From Hyphomicrobiales bacterium (lineage in GTDB: Bacteria > Pseudomonadota > Alphaproteobacteria > Rhizobiales > Xanthobacteraceae), in assembly GCA_017305715.1 (NCBI GenBank), contig JAFKKG010000026.1, positions 62,001 through 126,000 of the forward strand: DNA of 64,000 nt, written 5' to 3'. This document shows positions 1-9,146 of this stretch, piece after piece (the first letter of the stretch is position 1; every line of letters starts with the position of its first letter). The notes below the pieces were generated by a model, which saw nothing but the letters and a program-made list of their open reading frames with translations, had not been told where the DNA came from and did not search any database. The position numbers and the translations under genes are program-made.

Positions 1-431
1 TGGGCGGCAATCTGGACAACAAGGAGTTAGGCGCCGGCGCCAAGCTCTATCTGCCGGTGTTCGTGCCCGGCGCGCTGTTTTCCTGCGGCGACGGGCACGG
101 GGTGCAAGGCGACGGCGAAGTCTGCGTCACCGCGATCGAGACCGCGTTGCAGGGCCGCTTCCGCCTGACGCTGCGCAAGGATATCAAACTGGATTATCCG
201 CGCGCGGAGACCGCAACCCATTACATGACGATGGCGATGGACCCCGACCTCGACCAGTGCGTGGTGCGCGCGCTGCGCGACATGATCGTGCTGCTCGGCG
301 AGAAACGTAATTTATCGCGCGAGGACGCCTACACCCTGTGCAGCCTTGCCGCCGATCTGCGCGTCACGCAGACCGTGAACGGCTCCAAAGGCATCCACTG
401 CATGATCGAAAAGGGCGTCGTGCACGGCTGA
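1..431 (+). CDS. Acetamidase/formamidase family protein, C-terminal part
   Basis: The gene enters from the left edge; the reading frame is already open at base 3 and stops with TGA at 429-431, leaving about 142 residues. The visible part has the family's late core (PGALFSCGDGHGVQGDGEV, then an ATHYMTMAMDPDLDQ stretch) and a C-terminal helix region with LSREDAYTLCS. Members are metal-dependent hydrolases that release ammonia from formamide, acetamide or related short amides. It converges with the minus-strand binding protein that ends 8 bases further on. Which amide is used cannot be told from this fragment. Confidence 0.88.
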   Translation, partial: GGNLDNKELGAGAKLYLPVFVPGALFSCGDGHGVQGDGEVCVTAIETALQGRFRLTLRKDIKLDYPRAETATHYMTMAMDPDLDQCVVRALRDMIVLLGEKRNLSREDAYTLCSLAADLRVTQTVNGSKGIHCMIEKGVVHG

Positions 432-438
432 TGCCGGA

Positions 439-1410
439 TCAGTTGTCGAGCTCAAATCCGGATTGCTTGACGACCGGCGCCCAGCGCGCCGTCTCTTCGC
501 CAATGCGGGCCGCCAGTTGCGCGGAACTGAGGGTGTAACTGTCGAATCCCATCTGCTCGAGGAATTCGGTGACCGGCTTCGATTTTGCGGCCGCCGTAAT
601 CGATTGCTGCAACTGGTCGATGATCGGCTGTGGCGTCTTGGCGGGCGCGAACAGCCCGTACCAGTCGACCCCGGTCACCTTGTCAAAGCCGAGTTCGGCG
701 AATGTCGGCACGCCAGGCATGAATCGCGAGCGCTGGGCGCTCGTTACCGCGAGCGCACGCAGTTTTCCGGATTCGACGTACTGCCTGATGTCGCCGGTAA
801 CCGCCATCGAGGTCGGCACCGTTCCCGACAGCAGGTCCGGCACGATCGCCGCCATGCCGCGATAGGGAACGTGCGTCATTTCAATTCCGGCCTGCTGGCC
901 GAAGACCCAGCCCTGGAAATGCATGATCGATCCGGCCGCCGGCGTCGCGTAGAACGTCTTGTTGGCTTTCGCCCAGCCGACGAAATCCTGCAAATTCTTG
1001 ACCAGCTCGGGCACCGCCGGCCCGACCACGAAGGTCTGCGCATTCGAACAGACCGGCGTGATCGGGATCAGATCGGCGACGGGATCGTAGCTCAGCTTCT
1101 TGTAGACGTGTGGAAAGATCACGATCGGCGAGGATGGCGACAGCACGAGAGTGGTGCCATCGGGGTTGGCGATCTTGGTGGCGTCGATGGCGATGCGGCC
1201 GCCCGCGCCGGTCCGTCCCTCGACAATGACCGAGTCGGCAAAATTGCCGCCGAGCTGATCGGCAATACGGCGCGCGATCACGTCGAGCGTTCCGCCGGCC
1301 GCGAACCCGACCACGATCCGGGCCAGCGCCGGCCGGGCCGCCGCGCGATTGATCCCGAGTGCCGCGGAGGCAGCAACGCCTTGCAGAAGGTGACGACGCG
1401 TCAGGGACAT
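439..1410 (-). CDS. Bug/TctC-family tripartite tricarboxylate transporter binding protein
   Basis: A 323-residue periplasmic solute-binding protein. The N-terminus has a twin-arginine-like signal (SLTRRHLLQGVAASAALG), followed by the Bug-family start IVVGFAAGGTLDVIARRIA and the VPYRGMAAIVPDLLSG loop. The ATG at 1408-1410 is chosen because AGGAGA lies 4-5 bases before it; a longer reading six codons upstream lacks a ribosome site. It lies 20 bases downstream of the RidA gene on the same strand, so the two are probably co-transcribed. No TctA/TctB membrane partners are near, as is usual for these expanded families. The ligand is unknown; carboxylates or amides are typical. Confidence 0.9.
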   Translation of the reverse strand: MSLTRRHLLQGVAASAALGINRAAARPALARIVVGFAAGGTLDVIARRIADQLGGNFADSVIVEGRTGAGGRIAIDATKIANPDGTTLVLSPSSPIVIFPHVYKKLSYDPVADLIPITPVCSNAQTFVVGPAVPELVKNLQDFVGWAKANKTFYATPAAGSIMHFQGWVFGQQAGIEMTHVPYRGMAAIVPDLLSGTVPTSMAVTGDIRQYVESGKLRALAVTSAQRSRFMPGVPTFAELGFDKVTGVDWYGLFAPAKTPQPIIDQLQQSITAAAKSKPVTEFLEQMGFDSYTLSSAQLAARIGEETARWAPVVKQSGFELDN

Positions 1411-1430
1411 GGATTCTCCTCCGGACAATT

Positions 1431-1862
1431 TCAGGCGCGGGGTTGCGGCAGATAAGCGACGGCCTTGATTTCGATCAACAGATGCGGATGCGGGAGCTGG
1501 TGCACGGCGACAGTCGTCCGCGCGGGCCCGTCGGAGCCGAAGAATTCGGCGTAGACGTCGTTGTAGCCGCCAAAATCGTTCATGTTGACGAGGAACGTGC
1601 TGACTTCCACGACGTCGGAAAGCCCGCCGCCGACTTCGCCCAATATCCTGGCGATGTTCTCGATCACCGCGCGGGTCTGCTCGCGAATGTCGACCGTCAG
1701 CGTTCCCATCGCATCCGCGCGTGCTCCGGCAATGCTGTTGTCGGATCGCCGCGCGCTCGTTCCGGAAACGAACACGAAGTCGCCGGCGCGCTTGAGGTGC
1801 GGATACCGGCCGCGCGGCGTCGCCATTCCCCGCACGACAACCGCGCCATGATCGGCCGTCAT
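1431..1862 (-). CDS. RidA/YjgF/UK114-family deaminase-like protein
   Basis: A 143-residue member of the RidA superfamily. These proteins hydrolyse reactive enamine/imine intermediates or act as pathway deaminases such as 2-aminomuconate deaminase. Seen here are the family strand [10 protein letters not shown] and the C-terminal signature [19 protein letters not shown], whose Arg is the conserved substrate-binding residue. The start ATG at 1860-1862 follows GGGGAG. The first gene of a probable two-gene unit with the Bug binding protein, divergent from the MarR regulator across about 290 bases. A role in degrading a nitrogen-containing carbon source is inferred from the neighbours (amidase, binding protein). 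Confidence 0.88.
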   Translation of the reverse strand: MTADHGAVVVRGMATPRGRYPHLKRAGDFVFVSGTSARRSDNSIAGARADAMGTLTVDIREQTRAVIENIARILGEVGGGLSDVVEVSTFLVNMNDFGGYNDVYAEFFGSDGPARTTVAVHQLPHPHLLIEIKAVAYLPQPRA

Positions 1863-2150
1863 GATCTCCCCGCTCTGCCGCGTGCCCCGCGGCGCCGTTT
1901 CACGAATTGGGACGTATACGTCATTTTTCGAACGCTAACGGCCGGCCGGCGCACTGTCAAGGAACCCGCGCGCGCGCCGGCTGCGGGGCTGGCCCGGCAA
2001 CGCGATGCATTCGAAAGCAAACGCCGCTGCCACCTTGTTGGGCTTTTTCGGTAATGCTAGAGCGTATCGGGACATGCTCATTCTGCAATCGGATGTGACC
2101 GCCCACGCTGCAATCGATACGCCGCGTTCGACCGGCATGACCAGCACATC
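1863..2150. promoter_or_regulatory. Divergent intergenic region between ridA-like gene and marR-like gene
   Basis: 288 bases separate the divergently transcribed RidA and MarR genes. Such arrangements usually hold the operator of the MarR protein, but no clear palindrome was identified by eye. A short direct repeat (ATGACCAGCACA twice, 2137-2148 and 2151-2162) spans the MarR start; the upstream ATG of the pair hits a stop at once, so only the second can start the gene. Confidence 0.35.
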
Positions 2151-2717
2151 ATGACCAGCACACCTGCCAATCGCCGGCGCCGCGCTTCCGGCCCACCTCG
2201 CAAGCGAACGCCCGGCAAGAGCCGGACGCCGGCCCCGCCTCCCCGCGACGCCGCGTCCGCACTGACCCCTCAGGTGCGCTCCATCCTCGACCGCTTTCGG
2301 CTGGAAGACGTCGTTTCGCACCTGTTGCGGCGCGCCCATTTTGCCGCCGAGGAACGCTTTGCGCGCGAGTTTGCCGATGAGCAGATCACGCCGCGGCAGA
2401 AGGCAACGTTGATTGCCGTTTATCAGCGACCCGGCCTCAGCCAGAACATGCTCGCCGAGCATCTCTTCATGGATCGCAACACGGTCGCCGAGATGGTGAC
2501 ACGCCTGGTTGCGCGGCAATTGCTCGAGCGGCGGCCGTCGGCGGGAGATCGACGCGCGCACGAGTTCTTTCTCGCACCGGAAGGCGCTGCGATGCTCAAC
2601 CGCGTCCTGCCCAGAGACGCGGCGATCGAGCGCGCTATCCTGCAACGTCTGCCCAAGGACGACGAAAAGCGGTTCATGAAGTATCTGCGGCTGATCGTGC
2701 AGACGCCGCAATCGTGA
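2151..2717 (+). CDS. MarR-family transcriptional regulator
   Basis: 188 residues. A basic, Pro/Arg-rich N-terminal tail of about 45 residues precedes a MarR winged helix-turn-helix: ITPRQKATLIAVYQRPGLSQ, then NMLAEHLFMDRNTVAEMVTRL (recognition helix) and a wing with the conserved GDRRAHEFFLAPEG. MarR proteins are dimeric repressors released by small aromatic ligands. Being divergent from the RidA / binding-protein pair, it most likely controls them and itself. The long basic N-terminal extension is unusual for the family; the start could be further downstream, but no better ATG with a ribosome site was seen. Confidence 0.88.
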   Translation: MTSTPANRRRRASGPPRKRTPGKSRTPAPPPRDAASALTPQVRSILDRFRLEDVVSHLLRRAHFAAEERFAREFADEQITPRQKATLIAVYQRPGLSQNMLAEHLFMDRNTVAEMVTRLVARQLLERRPSAGDRRAHEFFLAPEGAAMLNRVLPRDAAIERAILQRLPKDDEKRFMKYLRLIVQTPQS

Positions 2718-2756
2718 TCGCGCAGCCAGCGATAACGGCCGCGACGCGGTGCGCCG

Positions 2757-3104
2757 TTACAGCGGCGACCGCAGTTCCAATCTGGAACGAATCCTGACGC
2801 TGGTCTTTCCGACCAGCGCCGCCCCCTGCACGTCAGCGCTATCGGCGGTATAGGTGCCGCTGAAGCCGGTGGTAACCTCGCGCCCGCCGAACAACGGCAG
2901 CACGCCGGCTGATCTGGTGTGCTGGTTGGTGGTCAGTTCGCCGCGCCATTTGCCGTGATCGGCGGTGTAGGACCCCGTGTAATAGAAATGCGAATCCCCG
3001 CCGACGATCCTGCCATCCAGCAGCATGATGACGCCGCTGGCGTGGCCATGCCCGCCCTCCAGCATTTCGGTCGCGATCGAGTAGAGGCCGTTGGTAATCG
3101 TCAT
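2757..3104 (-). CDS. GrlR-family regulatory-type protein
   Basis: 115 residues, with the compact beta-barrel pattern of GrlR-like proteins: MTITNGLYSIATEMLEGG at the start, then GVIMLLDGRIVGGDSHFYYTGSY and a repeat-like GFSGTYTADSADV near the end. GrlR itself is a negative regulator of type III secretion in enteric pathogens; in rhizobia the family is widespread and of unknown role. The start at 3102-3104 follows AAGGGCGG; the open frame continues upstream for 76 codons without family similarity, so that part is not included. It stands alone between the MarR and GcrA genes. Confidence 0.72.
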   Translation of the reverse strand: MTITNGLYSIATEMLEGGHGHASGVIMLLDGRIVGGDSHFYYTGSYTADHGKWRGELTTNQHTRSAGVLPLFGGREVTTGFSGTYTADSADVQGAALVGKTSVRIRSRLELRSPL

Positions 3105-3394
3105 CACGCGCCGCCCTTTGCGGGACCAGCATCGTCCGTGCAAACGCCCCGATGCAAATGAGAAATGGGCCGGCAACTGGATCGTTTCGCCGCGGTCGCA
3201 TCGGCACTCCCCGCCCTGCCCCGGGGGCCGCGCCGCCGCATCCAGCCGCAAATCTGATCCGGCGCGCCGGTTTTCAGATGCCTTTACAAGGAGATAGGCC
3301 GGTTTCTGCCGGCGCGATTGACTTATCCCCACGAAACTTAATAGAGTCTAAATAGATACTTTTCAGTACAGCGATTAAAAGTTAGCGTTCTTGC

Positions 3395-3595
3395 ATGGCT
3401 ACAGAAAAAGCCGAAACCGACCGCGTTCCCGTCACCTTGGCGCTCTCGACCATCAGCTATCTCGAAAAACTGGTGAGACAGGGCACCCACGGTACCAGCG
3501 TTCCCGGCGTTGCGAAGACCCTGATCGAGGAAGGCATTCGGCTCGCCATCAAGGACGGGCTGCTTGCGATCCGCGACAATGGCAGGCCGTCCTGA
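3395..3595 (+). CDS. Small hypothetical protein, possible ribbon-helix-helix type
   Basis: 66 residues, starting at ATG 3395. The sequence has an early beta-like stretch (VPVTLALSTISYLEKLV) followed by two helices (SVPGVAKTLIEEGIRLAI), the layout of small ribbon-helix-helix DNA-binding proteins, though the match is only by shape. It precedes the gcrA-like gene by about 65 bases on the same strand and could share its transcript. No clear function. Confidence 0.6.
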   Translation: MATEKAETDRVPVTLALSTISYLEKLVRQGTHGTSVPGVAKTLIEEGIRLAIKDGLLAIRDNGRPS

Positions 3596-3659
3596 CGGGG
3601 AAGATTCGCTGACGGGAAGCAGGAGCGCGGCGGTTCCTCAAAGAATTTGGGACCGCAGC

Positions 3660-4130
3660 ATGTTCGCCACCATTCCGACCTGGACCACCGAGCGCCTCGA
3701 ACTCCTCAGGCAACATTTCGAATCCGGCCTCTCCTGCCGCGAGATCGCCGCCCAGATCGGCGTCAGCCGCAACGCCGTGATCGGCAAATTGACACGGCTC
3801 GGCCTGACGCGCGGCCCGACCAACATCGAAAAGCAGTTGCAAGCGAGCACACGAGAACGCAGCCCGAAATCGGTCCCCCGCGCGCAGTACCGGATGTTGC
3901 AGGCGGTCTACGAGAACGGCCAACCGGTGATCGACGCACCGATCGCCAGCGAGCGGCCGTGCTCGCTGCTCGAACTCAGCCACGAACGCTGCCGTTGGCC
4001 GATCTCAACGCCCGGCGAGGAAGATTTTTGTTTTTGCGGCAACACGCCGCTCAAGGGCATGCCCTATTGCGCCGGGCATACCCGCCTCGCCTACAAGCCC
4101 GGCTCGCGGCAGCGAATGGCGAGGGCCTGA
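3660..4130 (+). CDS. gcrA: GcrA-type cell-cycle regulator
   Basis: 156 residues. GcrA is an alphaproteobacterial regulator that binds sigma-70 RNA polymerase and CcrM-methylated promoters. The start TWTTERLELLRQHFESGLSC and the helix-turn-helix EIAAQIGVSRNAVIGKLTRL are diagnostic, as is the Cys-rich C-terminus (CRWPISTPGEEDFCFCGN, then GMPYCAGHTRLAY). The start at 3660 is the Met just before the conserved domain; the open frame extends 32 codons upstream without similarity. The linker between the domains is shorter than in Caulobacter GcrA, as usual for the shorter rhizobial paralogs, so it may be a paralog rather than the main GcrA. Confidence 0.85.
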   Translation: MFATIPTWTTERLELLRQHFESGLSCREIAAQIGVSRNAVIGKLTRLGLTRGPTNIEKQLQASTRERSPKSVPRAQYRMLQAVYENGQPVIDAPIASERPCSLLELSHERCRWPISTPGEEDFCFCGNTPLKGMPYCAGHTRLAYKPGSRQRMARA

Positions 4131-4146
4131 CGCGTCGCTTCTGCGG

Positions 4147-6577
4147 TCATCGCCTGATCACCTTGAGCGCGACGCCCTCGCCCATGTGCGGCAGGGGAAA
4201 TTCGAGGCCGCGTCTGCTGCCTGTCGCATGCGTGAGGTAGCGGAAGCCGGCGATATCGGCCGGCTTCCCGACCAGATAACCCTGCGCCTGATCGCACAGT
4301 TCGGTGGCCAGAAAACCCAGCTCATCGCGGGTTTCGACGCCTTCCGCCAGCACCGGCAATTTCAGCCCGCGCCCGATGCCGAGCACCGCCCGAACGATGG
4401 TCGCGGCCTGTTCATTGGAATCGACCGCCTTGATGAAGGAACCGTCGATCTTGATCTTGTCGAACGGAAAGGCCCGCAAGTTCGACAGCGACGAGTAGCC
4501 TGTTCCGAAGTCGTCCATCGCGATCCGCACGCCGAGCGCCTTGAGCTGGCGCAGGGTCGCCAGCGCGCGGTTGAAATCGCGGATCAGCGCGGTTTCGGTG
4601 ATCTCCAGTTCGAGCCGTTCGGGCTTCAGTCCGGTTTGAACGAGGATTTCGTGAACGAGCTGCGTAAACTGCGGATTATGCAGTTGCATCGCCGATACGT
4701 TCACGGCGATGCCGAGCGGATTGGTCCAGCTACAGGCTTCCTCGCATGCCCGTCTCAGCACCCATTCGCCGATCTGCTGGATCGTCCCGCTTTCCTCGGC
4801 CACGGGAATGAACAGGGCGGGCGGAACCATGCCACGCTGCGGATGACGCCAGCGCAACAAGACCTCGAAGCCGGTGATCTCGCGTGTGTCGAGCTGGGCC
4901 TGCGGCTGATAGGCCAGTTCGAACTCGTTGCGCGCGATCGCGCTGCGAAGGTCGTGCTCCAGCATGCGCCGGTCCCGCACTTCGATGCCCATCTCCACTT
5001 CAAAGAAGCGATAGACGCCGCGACCGTCGGTCTTGGCGCGATAGAGTGCGGTATCTGCGTGGGTGAGAAGTCCCCGCCCATCCTGGGCATCGTTCGGGAA
5101 GATCGCCACGCCGATGCTGGTGGAGACGAACGAGGACGTGGTCGACGCCTCGTTTTCAACCCGCAACGCCTCGATGATGTGCTCGGCGATGCGACCGGCC
5201 GCCAATGGGCTGGAGAGATTCGTTGCGATGATGGCAAATTCATCGCCCCCGAGCCGCGCCATCATCTGATTTCGGTCGAGCACCGCCGTCATGCACTTCG
5301 CAACCCGCTTCAACAATGCGTCACCGGCACCATGCCCGAACAGGTCGTTGACCTCCTTGAAGCGATCGAGGTCGAGGCAGAGCACGGCAAAGGACCGGCC
5401 CGAGGCTCGATGCGTCTCGATTTCATGATCGAGCCGGGCATTGAAGCTGTTTCGGTTCGGCAAGCCCGTCAACGCATCGTGGTGCGCCAGGAAATGAATA
5501 TGCTCCTCGGCCTTCTTCCGGTCGCGCAGATCGCGCACGGCGATGGCATGGTGCGGCTGTCCGGCGAAATCGATCGTTCGAAGAATGAACTCGGCCGGGA
5601 TGAACTGGCCGTTGGAATCGCGCAACTCCGCCTCGATGCGCTCCCGCGGCTTCGCGACCAGCTTGTGCCGGACCGCCTCCTCGGGCAGGCAGATCGCCAG
5701 AGACTGTCCGATGACGTCATCGGGGACGTAGCCCGTCAGTTCCGTCAGGCTTGAATTGATCGAAACGATCTTGTCGCCATAGCAGACCAGCAACCCCTCG
5801 GCCGACGCGTCGGCAAGGCCGCGCATGCGATCGACTTCCAGTTCGGCGCGATGGCGTTCACGGATATCGATCGCCAGACCGGCGCAGGCGAGGAACAGGA
5901 TCGTGAGCGAGGCGAGCGCGACGCCGAGCGCAAGCCAGCCGGCGGGAAGCGCCAGTTCCGACACCACAACCATCGGATCGGGGATGATCGAAACCGCGCC
6001 CATGGCGGTGAAATGATGGCTGCAGATCGCCAGCGTGAGCAGCACCGCCGATGGCCTTCCACTTCATCGACCCGTCGCGCAAACCGGCAGGCAGCGCGAT
6101 CGCGCCGATCGCCGCGCCGAGCACGATCGAGACGGCGACCAGGACGGGATCCCACTGGATCCGTCCCGCGATCTCGAAGGCGGCCATGCCGGTGTAGTGC
6201 ATCGCCGCGATGCCGCCGCCAACCACCGCTCCGCCAATCCAGCGCCCGGCAGGGACTCTGTTTCCCGACGCGATCGAAAGGCCGACACCGGTCAGCAGGA
6301 TGGCCGCCAGAAGCGACACGATGGTGAGGACAATGTTGTACCCGCTCGGGATGCCCGGCGAGTAGGCCAGCATGGCGACGAAATGGGTCGCCCAGATGCC
6401 GAAGCCGCTTGCGGTGGCGGCGACGCACAGCCAGACATCGCGCATATGGCCCGTGGTCTTGCGGACGTGATTGAGGAAGTTGATCGCTGCGAAAGCTGCC
6501 AGCGCACAGACGATGGCCGCCAACACCACCAGTCGCAGGTCATGCTCGTAGGCGATGCAATTGTATATGGTGAACAT
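4147..6577 (-). pseudogene. MHYT-PAS-GGDEF-EAL cyclic-di-GMP protein, interrupted by a frameshift
   Basis: The first frame (6577 down to about 6048) encodes an integral membrane MHYT sensor domain, with repeats WATHFVAML and AAMHYTGMAAF and a start typical of the family (MFTIYNCIAYEHDLRLVV). The second frame (6045 down to 4147, 632 residues) begins inside the third MHYT repeat (ICSHHFTAMGA) and continues with a PAS domain, GGDEF (motif GGDEF intact) and EAL domain (EVL variant at the signature, then DDFGTGYSSL and LAEGVET). The frame changes by one base near 6045-6050, within the sequence coding for KAIGG/VLLTL. Such proteins make or break cyclic-di-GMP in response to gases or redox. Either the gene is recently inactivated, the shift is a sequencing error, or the 632-residue part is made from the internal GTG. 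Confidence 0.85.
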
Positions 6578-6832
6578 CCGGGTAACAGCCGCTTTTGAAT
6601 ATTTTATAGGGCTAGAACTTGGGATCGAACATGCAGCCGGCAGCCTTGCACAATCCTGAATCGTGCCGACGCAGATGACGCCATGGTTTATTTTCGGTGA
6701 TGCGCCGCCGGGTCGGCCTGTTGCCCCCGCCACAACGCCAACAACGCCGGCGGCCGCAACCATCGGGCGTTGATGCGGGCTACGTGCTCACCCCCGGATC
6801 ACGTCCGAGGGCCTGCTTCGCCGGGTACGCTG

Positions 6833-7801
6833 TTAGCCCAGCTTCCAGCCGACCGCGTCGCGATAGCTCTCGAAGAAGCTGGGGGTGTACGCCTCTTCCG
6901 GCGTCGCGCGCACGCGCTCGTCGATCTCGCGGGCGTCGTCGCCGACCAGGATGCGCCAGCGCCCGGCCTTGACGCCGTCGAGGATGATTTTCGCGGCCGC
7001 GGCCGCCGTGGTCGGCGCCTCGTCGCGGAACGAACGCGCGCGGTCGAGCGCACGTTCCTGGATGGCTTCGTCCGACATGGCCGCGGTGTCGACGCCCATG
7101 CCTTTCATCCGTTCGCGGGCTACCGCGAGCTCAGCGTCACTCAGACGCTCGGACTCGTTGCCGCTCTGGATCTTGCGCGAATTGGCCACGATCGAGGTGC
7201 CGATATGGCCGGGCATCACGACCGAGCATTTGACGTGCGGCGCGTTGAGCCGCAGATCCGTCATCAGTGCCTCGGAAAATCCCTTCACCGCGAACTTGGC
7301 GGCGCAGTATGCGGTATGCGAGACGCCGGGACCGACCGACGCCCAGAAGCCATTGATGCTCGACGTATTGACGATGTGCCCCTCATCGGCCTTCAGCAAC
7401 AGCGGCAGGAAGGTGCGGACGCCGAGATAGACGCCGCCCCAGCAGATGTTGAAGGTGCGTTCCCATTGCTCGCGCGAATTGGTGAACAGACTGCCGCCGC
7501 CGCCGATGCCGGCATTGTTGAACAGCAGATGGATCCTGTCGGTCGCCTGCTGCTCGATCAGTTCGTCGCGAAAGCGCTGCAACTGGCCTTCGATCGAGAC
7601 GTCGGCGACATGCGTGGTGATGCGCAGGCCCTGCGGCAGTTTCTGTGCCTCGCAGAGCGCTTTGGTCTCGGCCATCGCCTCGGCGGAGATATCACACATC
7701 GCGACGTTGCAGCCCTCGGCCACCAATTGGCGCGCCAGCTCGCGGCCCATGCCCGTGCCGCCCCCGGTGATCACGGCAAATTTCCCGGCGAAGTCTTTCA
7801 T
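6833..7801 (-). CDS. SDR-family NAD(P)-dependent oxidoreductase
   Basis: 322 residues, classical short-chain dehydrogenase: cofactor motif TGGGTGMGRE near residue 12, NNAG at about 90, active-site serine in NTSSINGF, and the catalytic YCAAK (Tyr-x-x-x-Lys). The acidic residue after strand 2 (MCDIS) favours NAD(H), although this cannot be settled by eye. The C-terminus is about 60 residues longer than the minimal SDR fold, as in many rhizobial members. Start at 7799-7801 with GAGGAAA upstream. It stands alone, with the FRG-domain gene upstream on the same strand. Substrate unknown. Confidence 0.9.
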   Translation of the reverse strand: MKDFAGKFAVITGGGTGMGRELARQLVAEGCNVAMCDISAEAMAETKALCEAQKLPQGLRITTHVADVSIEGQLQRFRDELIEQQATDRIHLLFNNAGIGGGGSLFTNSREQWERTFNICWGGVYLGVRTFLPLLLKADEGHIVNTSSINGFWASVGPGVSHTAYCAAKFAVKGFSEALMTDLRLNAPHVKCSVVMPGHIGTSIVANSRKIQSGNESERLSDAELAVARERMKGMGVDTAAMSDEAIQERALDRARSFRDEAPTTAAAAAKIILDGVKAGRWRILVGDDAREIDERVRATPEEAYTPSFFESYRDAVGWKLG

Positions 7802-7951
7802 GGAGATGTTTCCTCGATTGTCTTTTTCTTGGCCGTCATGAGCAACGCACGGGGCCGCTCTCGAAATGTAGCAGCTGCGTCCTGTCCGCAAAGTGTTGCA
7901 TCAATGCGGTTAAGGTATCGCGTCCCTACCGAGCTATGCTCATTACTACAA

Positions 7952-9070
7952 TTAGGTTTCGAAGAATCTTTCCCTTAGTTCTTCACACGCTCCGTCCAAG
8001 CCAGGAAACAAAGAACCCGCAGTCACTCCCATGATCGCCAGTTCGCGCATCACCCGCGGACGCTCGATTACCGGCAAATCGAAAACCTGAAGGTACGTCG
8101 TGCCTCTAGCTCGTTCCATGTGATCGATGTAACGCTCAATATCGTCAACGTTAGTGATGCTTGAAATTCCTTGCTGCGGGATCATTCGAGGATTTTCGAT
8201 TGCGAGGGCATCCAACACAGAAAAATGCGGATACATCGGAGCAAGCTTGATAATTTGGCCTTGATCGTTCAACCATCGGGCTTTCGAGAACATGAATATG
8301 CGAACCTTATCATTGTTTGAAGCTTCTCTAGCGACCTTATTGCTGACGGCTCTGTAAGCGAAATAAGCGGCAACGAACGGAGAATGAGTCCAATCAAGGA
8401 GCGGCGTGGGATAACCGTGATGCTGAATAAGGCTTACGAAGGCTCCATATTGTAGCGGCTCTGCCAGGAAAAAGAAATTACGCGTCCGCGCGCTTAAATG
8501 CTTTTGAACCGTCGGCATATCTTGAGTAGAATATCTAATCAGATCGCACCGTCCAGTTCTGTGGAATGATGTTCTCAAGCGCCACGTATTATTGGTCTGG
8601 CCGCGAAACATAAAGTCATAGGGCGAAAGACCTCGTACATACTGCGAAAACGAACTCCAGTCTGTTACCTCTGGCATGGCAACGTATGTGGAAGGCGATG
8701 ACGCATGACTGGGTCCGATAAGCGATGCCCCGGCAACTCCTAAACTAGTATTCCAGTTTATCGCTAGAGAGCCACGTTCGTGCCTAACATTCACTTCTGC
8801 GCTGTCAGGAAATGAAACACCCGGAAAGTCTTGCCGAACAGCCGACCACGGATGCGGATCGTAGCTCCGATTAAAGGCCATAGGCGTTACATTCAACGTA
8901 GCAGCATCGGATTTATCCGGGGTACGAATTCCGACGTAAACAATAGGCAATTGCGGATCTACGGGCCTCAGCACGGCATATCCACCATAGTACGTGCCGT
9001 AATCGTCTATATCGACAAGGATGTTTCCCTCAGTGTCAGAGCTGAATGTACCGATCCATTGCCCCAGCAT
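7952..9070 (-). CDS. FRG-domain-containing protein
   Basis: 372 residues. An N-terminal beta-rich region of about 130 residues (GQWIGTFSSDTEGNILVDI) is followed by an FRG domain, named for its FRGQ motif (FMFRGQTNNTWRL, near residue 155) and with the typical second signature HHGYPTPLLDWTHSPFVAAY near residue 217. The biochemical role of FRG domains is unsettled; they recur in accessory and prophage genes. Base composition is visibly more AT-rich than both neighbours and codon use is different, so recent transfer is likely. Start at 9068-9070 follows GGAGATACTA. It sits between two unrelated metabolic genes. Confidence 0.85.
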   Translation of the reverse strand: MLGQWIGTFSSDTEGNILVDIDDYGTYYGGYAVLRPVDPQLPIVYVGIRTPDKSDAATLNVTPMAFNRSYDPHPWSAVRQDFPGVSFPDSAEVNVRHERGSLAINWNTSLGVAGASLIGPSHASSPSTYVAMPEVTDWSSFSQYVRGLSPYDFMFRGQTNNTWRLRTSFHRTGRCDLIRYSTQDMPTVQKHLSARTRNFFFLAEPLQYGAFVSLIQHHGYPTPLLDWTHSPFVAAYFAYRAVSNKVAREASNNDKVRIFMFSKARWLNDQGQIIKLAPMYPHFSVLDALAIENPRMIPQQGISSITNVDDIERYIDHMERARGTTYLQVFDLPVIERPRVMRELAIMGVTAGSLFPGLDGACEELRERFFET

Positions 9071-9146
9071 TAGTATCTCCAGCGCCTCTACGAACTTCGA
9101 TTAATCCCCAGCAGCGAGGCGCCAGCTAGAATTGCAGTGCGACGCC

